A stretch of 64,000 nt of DNA from Blumeriella jaapii (GCA_009599575.1 VWND01000012.1:248001-312000), one strand, 5' to 3'; numbered from the stretch's first letter, positions 34,291-48,996 are shown. Numbers and translations are program-made. The notes: a model not told the origin generated them from the letters alone.

Positions 34291-37200
34291 AAATAAAATT
34301 CAAATATATAAATAAAAAACAAATATATATATTGCTAATACAAATATCGCACTTGCAGATATTATAGCTGCATAATCAAATCAGCGAACCATAAAAAAGG
34401 AAAATACTTTTATTTTATTCGCTAAATCAACTGATATAAAAAAAAACGTTAAAATCGAAAAAGAAAAAGATTTTAAAATTCGAAAAAAAAACTATAAAAT
34501 TATTAAAAAAACGCCTATAATAAAAAAAATTAATAACGATATAAAAAATATCGACACCGACATTCCGATTTAAATTATTTAAAAAATACCAGCTTTTAAA
34601 CGCTTATTACTAATGCGAAGCGAAAAATAAATCGATAAATATATTAGCTCCGAAGCAATCGACGAAGTTATTAAAAAGATTATAAAACAAAAAATTAAAT
34701 TAAAATTCAGCGATTTGTTTAGCATAAAAAAAAAATTCGATAAAATTATTAATAAACAAATTTTTGTATTAAAAAAAAACGAAAAAATTAAAATCATTCG
34801 AAAAAAAAACGATTTTAAATTAAAAAAAAATCAGAAAAAAATTTATAACATCGCAATTAATTTAGCCGATAAAAGGAATCTTCGGAAAAAGTCAGCCTTT
34901 TAGCTTTCGTTATAAAAACCCAAAAGTCAAAACGACGAAACTGCTTTTATACGGCTATAAAAATATTAGAAATAAAAATAATACTTAAAAAAAATACGAC
35001 CGCTTTCGTTTTATTCGATAATAAAACCGAAATTAATTATATAAACTAAAAAACGGCCGAAATCAATAATATTTCGATTATCACCGATAAGCGAATAATT
35101 TATATCACCGTTAATAAAAACACGATTAAATTTAATAAAATTATACGAAATATTAAAATCGACGTTAAAAGTATTATTATTTATAAAAACTTTTTAATAA
35201 TAAAAAAATGCTTTTATTTTATTATTTTTAAAATACTTTGAATTTTGAAAAGTTTCGTCAGCTTTAAATACACCGAAAACGGCCAAATAAAAACCTTTTT
35301 CTGAAACTGAAACCGATTTTTTTAAAATCAAATCACCGTCGCCGGCGACAAAATCTTTTTAATCGACGTTTTATCGGAAAACGAATAGCCGGCTTTAATT
35401 TCAAAACAAACGCTGGATTATAATAAAACCTGGAAAATACTCGATCAAAAATATTCGCGTTATTATTTCGACTGATACCGCGAATAAAATTGGCCAATAT
35501 TAATATTTTTGGTTATTAATTCGAAAATAAAAATTCCGAAAATTTCGTTTTCGTATTAAACAAACCCGACTTATATATTCTACTTTTTTATATTAATATT
35601 AGCATTTTTACAAACGCAAAACTAATAAAATACGATTCGTAAATTTTAGCGAATCCGGTAGAAATATCTCCGGAAAAATAAACGATTAATTCGAAAAAAA
35701 CGAAGCAACAAAACCATTTTAATCAGTTATTAGCGAGCTCGAAAAATTTATTACCGGCCGATTTTCCAGCTTATCATCTAGCAGCCGATTTACAAAAAAA
35801 CGATTTAATAATCTAGCAATCGGAATCTAACTTTTGCTAAAAAAAAAAAAATTTTATACGAAATCCTACGCAACCGAAAAAAAGCTATAGCTTTCGATTT
35901 TACCGAAATAAGCCAATTTAATTTTAACGTTACGCCTTATATCGATATTAAAACCGTATTTTACGAAGCTTAGCAAAAAAAACTTTTTTAGTTTTTAAAA
36001 TCTTTCAGAATAAAATAATCGAAATGCTAAAAAAACGAATTAAATAAAAAATTTTCGAATTTTGCTACGGCCTATATAAAAACAAATAGTTTATCGTTGC
36101 GAAAAAAAAAAAAAAACATTTACAAACTTATTACCGCAATCGTCGAAATAAACAGAATAATAATACGAAACGCTAACGTACTATTTAACGTCGATCAATT
36201 TTCAAACGAATTTGCAAAACTAACGATCGCTTCTTTTTTCGATTTGTTTTTCGGCTACGACCATTTAATGCTTAACTTACGATTTCGAAATATAACAGCA
36301 ATTTAAATTCCAATCGGTTTATTACGTATAACCAAAATACTAATAAAAACTATTAATTTAATCGCTTAATTCGTAAAAATCGTATATAAAATCCTTATAA
36401 TTTGCATTTTTGATATTACTTTCTTTTACGTTAACGACGTTAAAATAAAAAGCCCCAAATTATATTATAATAATAAGAAAATCTTTTTTAAAATTCGACG
36501 CTACGTAATAAAATATATTTAAAATATCGATAAAATTATAATCTGCTTCGAAAAAGCCAAAACTATTATTAGCCTTCGATTAAAATTTTGCATATCCGAA
36601 ATAAATATCGTTAGTTATATAATTAACAGCGCTGGCCGCCACTTTTAACGAAAAATTAAAAAGATCTGCGAATAAAAAAAATATAAAAATATCACCGAAG
36701 CCAAAGCTTTTATTAGCGTTATAATTTATTACCGCAATTAAATCAAAAACTTTTTTTAAAAAACTGCATCCATTTACGTTATAATAAAAAAAAAAATCGA
36801 TTTCGTTTAAAAAAAAAAATAAAACAAAATTATAAAAGTTTTTAAAAACGATTTTTTATCGGACTTATTATTTGTGCGGATCGATTACAGCCTAAACGCA
36901 AAAGAAATTATTTTAATTATCGACGTTAATATTTTCGATTAAAAAGCTATATTACAATAAATCGATAAAAACAAAAAACGGCATTTTTTACGATTCGAAA
37001 GCGGCTTATAATCCTTCGCGAAAGCACGCTACGATATTATCAAACGAAAATATCGAAACGCTTTTAAAATAATAAAAAAAATAAAAAGCGAATTATACGA
37101 CGTATATTTTATTTTAAAAACAAACGCAAAAGTTTTTATCGACCAATTAAATAAAAAAGCTAATAATTTATTAAAAGCGCTCGTTATTAATTAAATAATT

Positions 37201-37401
37201 TAAATGCGATTTATAAATTTCGAAATTAAATATATTAAAAAAATAATTAATACAACGGCAAACGGCTTTTTCAAACGAAAACGTTTTTATTCGTTTAATT
37301 TCGCTAAATAAAACGAATAAAATATCGACGAATAAATTGCTAATAAAATCGGTTGCTTCGCTATTTGCGTTTTAAATTTCACAAAGCCAAAACCATTCGC
37401 G

Positions 37402-37520
37402 TTGTTATCTCGGCTAGCACCGCGAATAAAAAACACTAATTCTCGGGCCGAAAAAATATTCGCGTTATTATTTCGGCTAGCACCGCGAATAAATTTAACC
37501 GAAAACGATCGGAATAAGCC
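37402..37520 (+). repeat. Internal tandem-like duplication in pol (ttcgcgttattatttcggctggcacc type)
   Basis: Between RNase H and integrase every full copy has two similar blocks about 60 bases apart, each reading FALLFRLAPRI (here SRLAPRIKN, then LLFRLAPRIN). It is also seen in A (12540-12640), C (43520-43625) and D (55370-55465). It is a fixed feature of the element, probably an ancestral short duplication. Confidence 0.6.
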
Positions 37521-37963
37521 GATTAACAACGAAAATAAACTTTTAATCGAAAATTACGAAACCGAAAACTTTTATTTAATCGTATATTACTTTTCCATTT
37601 TATCCAAACCATTTAGCGTATTAAATTATTAATTTAAATTATTTAAAAACCAAGCTTTCGATTATATTTTAACCGATAAAAAATTATATAAAATAAAAAA
37701 TAATATATATTAAAAACGCTTAATAATAAATAATAAAGCCGACAAGTTTCAAATTATAAAAAAAGCCTACGAAAAAGTGTTTTATAAAAAAGCTAAAGCC
37801 ATTTATCACCGAATCAAAAACGACTTTTAATAAAAAAAATATTTCGAAAATTGCAAAGCTTTTGTCAAAAGCTGCATTTCTTGCTAAAAACGGAAGCCCG
37901 AGCGAAAAAAGAATTTATTATATCCGACGTAATCTTTTAAAATTTAAAAAAAAATTAATTTCG

Positions 37964-37967
37964 ACGT
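37964..37967. repeat. 4-bp target site duplication acgt of copy C
   Basis: The same acgt follows the right LTR of C at 49264-49267, and the copy B integrase frame resumes there. Confidence 0.85.
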
Positions 37968-38234
37968 TGTAAAACGGTGATACTCTGTATTGATGGGAAT
38001 TGGTAGTTTTAGCTATAATCGAGGCATGAACCCCTCCGAAACCCCCTGCCACTGACTATCTTCAACAGGTATAAAAGCAAAGCATCCCCTTAGATAGTAT
38101 CATAAGCACGCAGTTCAATTTATATTTTCACTTATTTTTCTTTTCCTTTTTTCAGTCTTTTCTAGAAATTCCCTAAACTATTTTACCTACCGACATATGG
38201 CCGTATTAATCTGGTTTTCCTATCTACTTTTACA
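37968..38234 (+). repeat. Family 1 copy C, 5' LTR (267 bp)
   Basis: Starts TGTAAAACGGTGATAC, ends TTTTACA. TATA box at 38070-38076. Confidence 0.95.
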
Positions 38235-38400
38235 TTTAATAATTTACGCAAGAATTCAAACTTCGGTATTTCGTTTTTATATATTCGCCGATGCATTTTT
38301 TAAATTCGCAGTTAAAATCGACTTCGATATTTCGCCACTACGGCTTAAAAAATCTTTTATATGGTATTATTCGCAGCTGTATTATATAAAAGACTTTTAA
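38197..38400 (+). other. Small reading frame starting inside the LTR and crossing the primer site
   Basis: ATGGCCGTA inside the LTR opens a 67-codon frame through the LTR end and PBS to a stop at 38398. The protein would be hydrophobic at its start (FSYLLLHLIIYARI) with FRFYIFADAFFKFAVKIDFD after it. The same frame, with RIP-type damage, is visible in A, B and F. It overlaps the Gag start in another frame. It could be an upstream ORF; no function recognised. Confidence 0.4.
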
Positions 38401-40420
38401 TAGCTTTTTTTATCTTACGTATAATTATTAAATTACAAAAATATAATATATTTCAGAAACGTCTGAAATTACGGTTAGGCAATTTGAACCGTGCGAAATT
38501 TAAAGCGCGAAAATCGCTTTTTTATCTAAAAATAACAAATCGAATATTGGTTCGTACGCTTCGACCGCTGCGCTCGGCCCTTCTGAATTAAATTTCTTTT
38601 GGTTAAACGCCTGGCGAAAACTCAACCTTCTGATTTTACGCTTTGTAATTATAACAATTACAATTTGCGGCTTTTTATTAAAAATAGTAAAAAAATGGCT
38701 GTACGTGCATTGGCCTGAGCCACGGAATATCGAAACCGTGAATTATACAGCAATATTATATTAATTCAATTAATTTATCAAAAAACAAATTTTTTAATAT
38801 ACTATTCAAATATCTGGACGCAATCTTATTTTATTTAATTCTTTTAAAAAACACAAAAACCTTTTTAATAACTCCTTTATTAAAAACGATTTTTTTCATA
38901 TTAAAAACCTTTAATCTGCAATTCCAAAAAACACTTATTCGTTTAATTCAAATCCCACCAACACTTTTATTAATACTATAAACAACGACGCTTTTTGTTT
39001 TTTTATACGAGGCCGTATACCCTTCCCTGGCTCCTCTGGTGCACTCTTATTTAATAGCGCCAATATTATCGATTTTATCGAAAAATATAAAAAAACCTGT
39101 AAAAATTTCGGAGTTTCGGAAATTAAAATATTCGATAAGCTTTTTCGCTATTATAACTCAATTATTAAAAATATTATCAAATCGATAAATAAATAAAAGA
39201 TTATTAGGGTTCGAAACTGGCGTAAATTAATTAAAGTTTTAAAATCGGAATTTCGAAACTACAATCGCTAGCAAATTCGCGATACTATCGCTTTTCTTAA
39301 ATAATTTGTTATAATAATCCGCCAGGCCAAAAAATTCAAAATTTATTATCGTATTTATACGAAAGTGTTTAACGTTTTCGTTAACAAAAAGGTTTTAAGC
39401 GAAATTAAACAAAGGAAATTGTTTTTACTTAGCCTTTTAATTAGTATTCGCAATAAGACTATTAAGTATTTTAAGGTTAATAAACAAAACCTTAAAATTT
39501 TCGATTAATATTTTAAATTTATAAAATTCGTTTTTAAACAAAACCAAAACGAACGTATTATCGAAACTATAAATCAAAAGAAATCTTCCTTTTCCATTTA
39601 CAAAAAAAACGTGGAAGCTCTAATATAAAAACATATTCAACTATTAAAAGTTACCGAAATCGCCAAAAAACAACCAGTTATTATATTATTTAATCGTTTT
39701 GCAAAATTTACTGGCTTAGAAAAGCTTGACAAAAATATCGAAATTTTCGTATCAAAATTTACCGATATTAAAATTCAAAAATTTTAAAGCAAAATCGAAG
39801 GTTTTATATAGCAGTAGCAAAAAAAACTTTTTTACGTTAATTCGAATAATAAAAACGATTAAAATAGCTTTTACAATAATTATTTCTTTTAAAATGCGCG
39901 AAGCGATCAGCTTCGCCAAGCCATCGTAAAAGTAATAACTGCCTAATAGCAACCTTTCCGTATTAGCGATTAAAATCAACGAAATATTAATTATAATAAC
40001 GATTATTAAAAGAAAAAAGAAAATCAACGCGGAAATCAAAATCGCGGCTACCAAAATAATAAAAGTAATTATTAAAAAAAACCTCGTAACTTTAAATATA
40101 AATTTTGTAATAATAAAAAAATTTACTGCGAAAAATTTTATATTCGCTTTGAATGTAAAATATTTAATTTTTGTATAGATAATAATATCTGTTATATTAA
40201 TAAATACGGAGCGATCTGCCTCGGACCGACGGAAGCAGAAATAAACCCTTTTAACAAAGTTAAAAATCAAAACCGATTAAATATTATTCGTTTAAAAATA
40301 AGAAGTACGAAATGGAACGACTGCTTGAAAAACAAAAAAAATGCAAAAACGATTTTTATTAATAAAAAAAAAAATATTCCCAAAAGCGTATTAATTAAAA
40401 AAAAAACCCCTACCTCGAAT
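38361..40420 (+). pseudogene. Family 1 copy C gag
   Basis: Chosen start ATG at 38361 (MVLFAAVLYKRLLIAFFILR), the only copy that keeps it; a one-base deletion near 38484 then shifts the frame. The N-terminal hydrophobic helix, the core (FIEKYKKTCKNFGVSEIKIF near 39080) and the Cys-rich end (ICYINKYGAICLGP near 40190) are all legible. Pol follows closely. Confidence 0.75.
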
Positions 40421-43400
40421 ATAAATAAAATTTAAATATATAAATAAAAAACAAATACATATATTTCCAATATAAATATCGCATCTGCAGATATTATAGC
40501 TGCATAATCAAGCCAGCGAATTATAAAAAAGCAAAATGTCTCTGTCCTATTCGCTAAACTAATAAACGTGAAAAAAAACGTCAGAATCGAAAAAGAAAAA
40601 GATTTTGAAATTCGAAAAAGAATCGATAAAACCATCAGAAAAACGCTTATAATAAAAAAAATTAACGACGATATAAAAAATATCGACACCGACATTTCGG
40701 TTCAAATTATTTAAAAAGTACCAGCTTTTAAACGCCTATTATTAATGCGAAGCGAAAAATAAATCGACAAATATATTAGCTTTAAAACCGTCGACGAAAC
40801 TATTAAAAAAATTATAAAACAAAAAATTAAATTAAAATTCAGCGACTTATTTAATATAAAAGAAAAATTCGATAAAATTATTAATAAACAAATCTTTGTA
40901 TTAAAAAAAAACGAAAAAGTTAAAATTATTCGAAAAAAAAACGATTTTAAATTAAAAAAAAATCAAAAAAAAAATTTATAACATCGCAGTTAATTTAGCC
41001 GATAAAAAGGAATTTTCGAAAAAAGTCAGCCTTTTAGCTCTTATTATAAAAACTCAAAAGTCAAAACGACGAAACTGCTTTTACACGGCTATAAAAGCGC
41101 CAAAAATAAAAACAATACTTGAAAAAAATATAACCGCTTTCGTTTTATTCGATAATAAAGCCGAAGTCAATTGCATAAACCAGAAAACAGCCGAAGCTAA
41201 TAGTGTCTCGATTATTACCGATAAGCGAATAATTTATACTACCGTTAATAAAAACATTATTAAATTTAATAAAATTGTACGAAATATAAAAATCGACGTT
41301 AGCGGTATTATTATTTATAAAAACTTTTTAATAATAAAAAAATACTTTTATCCTATTATTTTCGGAATGTTTTGGATTTTGAAAAATTTCGTCAGTTTTA
41401 AATATACCGAAAACGGCCAGATAAAAGTTTTTTTCTGAAACTGAAACCGGTTTTTTTAAAATCAAATTACCGTCGCCGGCGATAAAGTTTTTTTAATCGA
41501 CGTTTTATCGGAAAACGAATAGCCGGCTCTGATTTCAAAACAAACGCTAAGCTATAATAAAACCTGGAAAATATTCGATCAAAAGCATTTACGTTATTAA
41601 TCGAAATGGCATCGCGAATAAAATTGGCCAATATTAATATTTTTGGCTATTAATTCGCAAATAAAAGTTTCGAAGATTTCGTTTTCGTATTAAACAAATC
41701 CGACTTATATATTTTACCTTTTTATATTAATATTAATACTTTTTACAAACGCAAAGCTAATAAAATACGATCTGTGAATTTTAGCGAATCCGGTAGGAAT
41801 ATCTTCGGAAAATAAACGATTAGTTCGAAAAGGATAAAATAATAAAATTATTTTAATTAATTATTAGCGAATTCGAAGAATTTATTACCGGCCGATTTTC
41901 CAGCCTATTATTTAGCAGCCGATTTACAAAAAAACGATTTGATAATTTAGCAATCGGAATCCAATTTTTGCCAAAAAAAAAAAAGGTTTTATACGAAATC
42001 TTACGCAACCGAAAAAAAGTTATAGCTTTCGATTTTACCGAAATAAGCCAATTTAGCTTTAACGTTACGTTTTATATCGATATCAAAACCGTATTTTACG
42101 AAGCCTGGCAAAAAAAAACCTTTTTAATTTTCAAAGCTTTTCAAAACAAAATAATCGAAATGCTAAAAAAACGAATTAAACAAAAGATTTTCGAATTCTG
42201 CCACGGCTTATACAAAAACAAATAATTTATCGTTGCGAAAAAAAAAAAAGCATTTACAAATTTATTATCGCAATCGTCGAAATAAACAAAATAACGATAC
42301 GAAACGCTAACGTGCTATTCAACGTCGATTAATTTTCAAACGAATTTGCAAAATTAACGATCGCTTTTTTTTTCGATTTATTTTCCGGCTACGATTATTT
42401 AATATTTAATTTACGATTTCGAAATATAACGGCAATTCAAACGCTAATCGGTCTGCTGCGTATAACGAAAATACTTATGGAAGCTATTAATTCAGTCGTT
42501 TAATTCGTGAAAATCGTATACAAAGTTTTTATAACTTGCATTTTTGATATTGCTTTTTTTTATATTAACGACGTCGAAATAAAAAGCTTCAAATTATATT
42601 ATAATAATAAAAAAATTCTTTTTAAAATTCGACGTTATATAATAAAATATATTTAAAATATCGACAAAATTATAATTTGTTTCGAAAAAACTAAAGCTAT
42701 TATTAACTTTCGATTAAAATTTTGCATATCCGAAATAAATATCGTCGGTTATATAATTAATAGCGCTGGCCGCTATTTTTAACGAAAGAAAATTAAAAAA
42801 ATTTGCGAATAGAAAAGATATAAAAATATTATCGAAGCTAAAACTTTTATTAGCGTTGTGATTTACTATCGCAATTAAATCAAAAACTTTTTTAAAAAGC
42901 TGTATTTATTTACGCTACGATAAAAAAAAAAATCGATTTCGTTTAGAAAAAAAAGCAAAGCAAAATTATAAAAATTTTTAAAAACGACCTTTTATCGGCC
43001 CTATCGTTTATACGGATCGATTACAGCCTAAACGCAGAAAAAATCATTTTAACTGTCGACGCTAATATTTTCGATTAAGAAGCTATATTATAATAAATCG
43101 ATAAAAATAAAAAACGATATTTTTTACGATTCGAAAGCGGCTTATAATTCTTCGCGAAAATACGCTACGATGCTATCAAACGAAAATATCGAAGCGCTTT
43201 TAAAATAATAAAAAAAATAAAAAGCGAATTATACGACGTATAATTTATTTTGGAAATAAACGCAAAAATCCTTATCGACCAATTAAATAAAAAAACTAAT
43301 AATTTGCTAAAAGCATTCGTTATTAATTAAATAGCCTGAATGCGATTTATAAACTTCGAAATCAGATATATTAAAAAAATAATCAATATAGCGGCAAACG

Positions 43401-45174
43401 GCTTTTCCAAACGAAAACGTTTTTATTCGTTTAATTTCGCTAAACAAAACGAATAAAATATCGACGAATAAATTGCTAACGAAATCGGCTGCTTCGCTAT
43501 TTGCGCTTTGAGTTTTATAAAACCAAAACTATTCGCGTTGCTATTTCGGCTGGCACCGCAAATAAAAAACATTAATTTTCGGGCCGAAAAAGCATTCGCG
43601 TTATTATTTCGGCTGGCATCGCGAATAAATTTGATCGAAAACGATCGGAATAAGCCGATTAGCGACGAAAATAAACTTTTGATCGATAATTACGAAACCG
43701 AAAACTTTTATTTAATCGCATATTATCTAACTATTTTATTTAAATTATTTAGCGTATTAAATTATTAATTTAAATTATTTAAAAACCAAACTTTCGATTA
43801 TATTTTAGCCGATAAAAAGCTGTATAAAATAAAAAATAATATATATCAAAAACGCTTAGTAATAAATAATAAAGCCGACAAGTTTCAAATTATAAAAAAA
43901 GCCTACGAAAAAATATTTTATAAAAAAGCTAAAGCCATTTATTACCGAACCAAAAACGATTTCTAATGGAAAGAATGCTTCGAAAATTATAAAATCTTCG
44001 TTAAAAGCTGCATTTCTTATTAAAAACGAAAGCTTGGCCGAAAAAAAAATTTATTATATTCGACGTGGTTTTTTGGAATTTAGAAAAAAGTTAATTTCGA
44101 CGTTATACGCGTACCGATTACCGATCGCGGACATATATACTTCGTATTCGCTATTAACGATTTATTTAATTAGCTTGAAAAGCGACTTTTCCGAAACGCT
44201 ATTTTCGAAATTATAACGACTTTTTTTTAAAAAACGTTGTATATCGATACGATTTGTTTAGCAAATTAAACGTCGATAATAAATCCGAAAACAAAAGCGT
44301 TATCGAAACTTTTATAAAAAAATACGAGATTTAACGTATTTAAATCTTAGCCTATAATTCGAAAAGCAACGGATCCGTTAAACAAAATTATAAAAATATT
44401 TTCGACGGGCTTTCAAAAGTTATTCGAAAAAGCTATAAGCGTTGATCGCGAAAATTCTCAGAAATGCTTTTTGCTATGCGTATATATATATACGCTTTTA
44501 TTAAAATAATTTTATTTTTTATTTAATACGGCAAAAACGCTCGACTGCTTTTGAAAACAAAATGGCCTGTATAAAAGCTTTATAACGTGGTTAAAATAAA
44601 AACGAAAACAGATTTATTAGCAATAAAGTTTAAATAATTAAATTACCGCGATATAAATATAAAAAAAATAATTTAAAAAAAAAAAGATAAAAAAAAGCAG
44701 TTAAAAAAATTTAAAATAAAATTAAAATTTAAAAAAAAACATTAATTAAAAAAAAAAATCTGATTTTAATTTACGACGTTTAGCGCGCTATTAACAAATC
44801 GGCCGATATTAAGCTTAATTATAAATGGCTCGGACCCTACGAAATATGCGAAGCCGAATTAAATAAAAGCTATTACAAGCTTACGGAATTCGATAAAACA
44901 AAATTAAAAAAAACGTTCGCCGCTAATCGGTTAAAGCGATTTTACAAAAGAAATTAGTAAATTTATCTTTTGGATTTTGATTTAAACAGCGATTTCGATT
45001 TCAGCGAATCCGACGACGATTCCGATTAAAACGATTATATTTCTAAAAAAAAAAAACCTTCTGAAAAAGTCTGGAAATAGCCGAACGATAACTTCGCTGC
45101 TGAAAGTATAATTTAAATCGTAATTTCATTTATAACCGAAAAAAAAAAAAAATACATATAAAATTATTTACTAA
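40400..45174 (+). pseudogene. Family 1 copy C pol
   Basis: Protease loop VLFDNKAEVNCINQKTAEAN near 41145-41200; open RT piece 41968-42225 (YEILRNRKKVIAFDFTEISQ, VFYEAWQKK, KIFEFCHGLYKNK); RT box YIND at 42561; RNase H at 42840-43450; the duplicated FALLFRLAP/S blocks at 43520-43625 within the open stretch 43508-43768; integrase zinc region (near 43990) and core (44100-44500); GPY/F module with intact WLGPYEI near 44825. The C-terminus is acidic as in A. Stop at 45172-45174. Confidence 0.85.
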
Positions 45175-45650
45175 CTGTTTTACTATTTTTATTATTTATT
45201 ATTATTTTTTTATTATATATTATTTTATTGTTTTTGTTTTGCTTGCTTATATACAATTTAATTATTTTGTTTCATATATATTATTTATTTTTAAAACTTT
45301 TTTCTATATTATTTGAGATATTTATTGTATTTTTTTTTGTTTAATTGTTTTTTTGTTTATCAGAACAAAGGCTTTGTATATATTTAAGCCGCATATCTGA
45401 TATATTTATACCGCTCGCATATTTTACGAAAATTATTTTTTATATATTTTATTATTTGCTATTTTCTGTATTATTTACTTTTTTCGTTGTTCTGAACGGA
45501 TATTTATCTGAACAGTTATAATTTATTAAAAAAACAGCATGCGGATTTCCGTAATTTTTAAATACAAATATCTTATAATTTTTGTATTTTTTTTTAATTA
45601 TTTTTTAATAAATATAATATATTCTTTTAATTAATAAACCCATCGATATT
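45175..45650 (+). other. T-rich spacer between pol and ORF3, copy C
   Basis: Collinear with 14186-14631 of copy A; no domain seen. Confidence 0.4.
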
Positions 45651-48600
45651 ATATCGTTTTTTAAGCAAAGCGTTGTTAAATTTAGCAAATTTATTTTTAA
45701 TTTACTTTGAAACGGAATTATTATACGTAATTTTTCCGAATTTAAGCAAGCATATAATACCGCTATTTCAGATTAATAAACAGCTTTCGTAAAAACATTT
45801 ATAAAACAATTCGATATAATAACTAAAAACGTTAACGAATTTTTATTCGATTACGAAAGCTTCGTTAAAACTAAATTCGTTCGCAAAAGCTTTAATTACG
45901 ACAAATTCCTGCTAAATTACGATAACGTTTTAAAAACCTTCGCCGGAGCAAAAAAAATTCGAAATAATAAAAAAAAGGTGATAAACCGGGTTTTGCGCTT
46001 TTTGCTAAATTAATAAAAAAAGAATATTTAAAAATACGTTTTTAGCAAAATCACCGATGTTATTTTATTTCGGCATTTCGCTCGTTTTTTCGAAATTATT
46101 ACTTTTACGAAAAAAAAAATCTGAATATTAAACGCTTATATTTTCAAAGCGCAAATCCTGAAAGCTAATAACTTAAAGGCCCGTAGGTTTATAAGTCTTT
46201 TTATAGCCGTTTGCAAATTGGTCGACGACGTTATGCAATCGCCAAAAAAAGTTTTAATCGGTTGCGAAATTTTAAATCTGATTTTTTTTTAAAGCAAAAA
46301 ATTAAGCGTCGCTAAATACGGCATTTTTATACCGAAGAAAAAAAACGACGCTATTCCGACGCTTTAAATTTACGACGACGAAAAAAACGAAAAAGCCAAT
46401 ATTATTTTCGTTTAATTCGAAAAAATATACGCGGTAATAATTAATATTTTTAAAACAGCCAAAACAATTCGGCGATTTTTATTTTTAATTATCGAAAACG
46501 AATTCGAGAACGAAATCAAAAGCGTAATAATAAATAACCGCTTATTCGAATATAAAAAACTTATTATATTTATAAAAACAATTCCGGAAAAAATAAAAAC
46601 AAAAAACGTAAAAAAACGCGCCGATATTTTCGAAATATTTTTTATTCGAAAAAAAAACCATTCGCGTCGCTAATAAAAAAGGCACCGCGAATAAAAACAG
46701 CCGGAAATCGACGCCGAATTATAAATTTTAAGTTAATTAATAAAAAACGCGACGATTTTACGAAATTAAATTTAAAAAACGCCGGCATTTCGAAAAAAAA
46801 AAACCCAAACGATTTTGAATCTGACTTTTCGAAACTAAATACGCAAATATTAAAAACGCTTGCTGCGTTTAAAAACGTCGAACCGCTAATATTTCAGATT
46901 TTGATAAAAGCATTTAAAATCTCGACTATTATACGATTCGACCGAAAAAGCTTAAAAAAAAATATCGAAATTATCGCGGAAAAAATTATACAAAAAGCAT
47001 AAAATCAAATTACTTTATTTAAAACTTTCGTTTTCGACGACGAAACGATTCAAAAGTTTTACTTCGATATTTTTATATAAAAGCTAAGTAAATTCGTCAG
47101 CTTTTTCTTTTTTGCTTCGAACGAAAACTAAATTAAGCTTTTTTCGGAAAATTGCAAATATAATACGCTAAAGCAAATAAAAAAAACTTTTAAAAACGAT
47201 AATCCGTTTTTATTCGAATTTTTTTTCGCTAAAAAACTTCGATTTTTTAATTTCGTTTTTACGAATAATATTAACGCCAGAAAAAACGGCAAATTCTGCT
47301 ATTTCCACGTACGCTATTACGCGGCGTACTACGATTTGATTACAAAAGAAATTAACGTTATCGGCTTCGCTAATCGATTCGCTATTATTAAAAATTCGGA
47401 TTACGACGTGTTCGAAATTAATTTTAATAATTAATTTATATTTCGACGAAAAATTGCGAAAATTATTTAAACGCGTGCTAAAGCTTATTTAGGCTACGCA
47501 AATTTTAAAACAGATTCTAAAGCTTTCAGCGCGATTATAAAGCTCGATTAAAACGTAAAAAAATAAAAGTAATAAGTATTTTTAAAAGCCGACTTTTCTG
47601 GCCTTTCGACCGAAAATATGCTTTAAAGTTTATTTAAACTAAACTGCGAATTCGTTAATTACGTAAAGTTTCATAACGGAAAAAATAAATTATTACGGCA
47701 TTTTATAAAAAAAGAAATAGTTATATATAAGCATTATTTCCGACTGGTTAAAATCTAAAAAGCGTTTATAACTTTTTTCGTTAATATATTTTACAATTTT
47801 ATTTAATAAGCTTTTAAAATACATTCCGGCTTTTACTTCGCTGCTTTAATTACCCGGAACTTTAGAAACTGCCGCCTCGTAGTATATTTTAACGTTTCGA
47901 TCGCTTCAGGTTTCGCTGGCTCCGACCGTATTACAATTATAAAATTCGATATCGCCGATTTTCAAAAAAAAAAAAATCGAAAACTTTATCGACGCCATTT
48001 TCGATTATTACGTTCTGCTTATATTCGTATATAATTCGGAAATAATCGAAGCTTATTTGCAATTATACTACGACGCCAAACTAATTAAAATCATTCAGAA
48101 AAGCCTAGCTTTTTCGTATTTCAGCGCGTTTAAAACAATAGCCTCGGTTATTTTATCGGATTACGAAACCGAAACCTACGAAATAGAAAATAAAGTAACT
48201 TTTATCAGCTTTTCGACTAAGCAAAAAGTTTTCGTCAGATTCAGAATCCAAAAAACCGACGGCGCAATACTAATTTATTCGAATAATTATATAGCGCAAA
48301 AATATAAAAACTATTTCGAAAACGACAATTCGATAAGCAATTTAATATTATTTATATTACGGCGAAAGCAATTATAATATTTTCGGTAATTTCGACTGCA
48401 AACGATTATTTCCGAACTATTCCGTAAAATAGTTTTTTTTACAAATCTCGAAGCTTTTTTAAAAGCATTCGTCGGCAAATAACCGTAATCCGATTTATTA
48501 GTTTTACGCGAAGCAAAAGCGTTAATCGGTTTTAATTACGACGAATTAATCGATTATTTTTACGATTTTAATACAAAACTTTTCAGCGCCTTTTGCAAAA

Positions 48601-48851
48601 CGTAAAACCACGTTTAAAAGCTAAAATTTATTATTTACGGAGAAAAATCGTAAAAAGCATCCGTCGCGGCGACGCTTAATAATATTATCGACGAAAAAGC
48701 TATTAAAACGTTCGTAAATCTAAACGATACTTCGACTGATATTTTATCGAGCTATTTTTTAAAAAAGCAAAATAAGCAAAATAATTCAAACGATAAGCGA
48801 AACGCTATTTCTCCGCAAAAGCCAATAGCAAAAAAACCAAAAACGGATTAG
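45651..48851 (+). pseudogene. Family 1 copy C ORF3
   Basis: Same frame layout as copy A ORF3, 1,067 codons from ATA (expected ATG) at 45651 to TAG at 48849. The stretch 48057-48377 is fully open: YYDAKLIKIIQKSLAFSYFS, ILSDYETETYEIENKVTFIS, FRIQKTDGAILIYSNNYIAQ. The length is nearly the same as in A and stays a multiple of three, which supports real coding ancestry. Function unknown. Confidence 0.7.
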
Positions 48852-48996
48852 AAAACTGAAAAAGTAAAAAACTAAAAAATTCGGTTTTGATTAATTGATT
48901 TTTAAATCATATAAAATAAACTAGATTGCACTTATTAAAATTATGTTTTTTTTTAATCGTAATTAAAAACGACTACGTATATTATTTAGAACAGAA

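Larger units (their letters stand above)
34280..37967 (+). pseudogene. Family 1 copy B pol, part 1 (protease, RT, RNase H, integrase start)
   Basis: Protease loop VLFDNKTEINYIN near 35010; open RT piece at 36097-36306 (YKLITAIVEINRIIIRNANV, DQFSNEFAKLTIASFFDLFF, YDHLMLNLRFRNITAI); RT box YVND at 36427; RNase H to about 37330; integrase zinc region near 37790-37890. The piece ends at 37967, where copy C is inserted just before the integrase core; it resumes at 49268. Confidence 0.8.

Noticed and set aside
37287..37529. Minus-strand 80-codon frame with duplicated FIRGASR blocks
   Set aside because: It is the antisense of the duplicated LLFRLAPRI blocks in family 1 pol.
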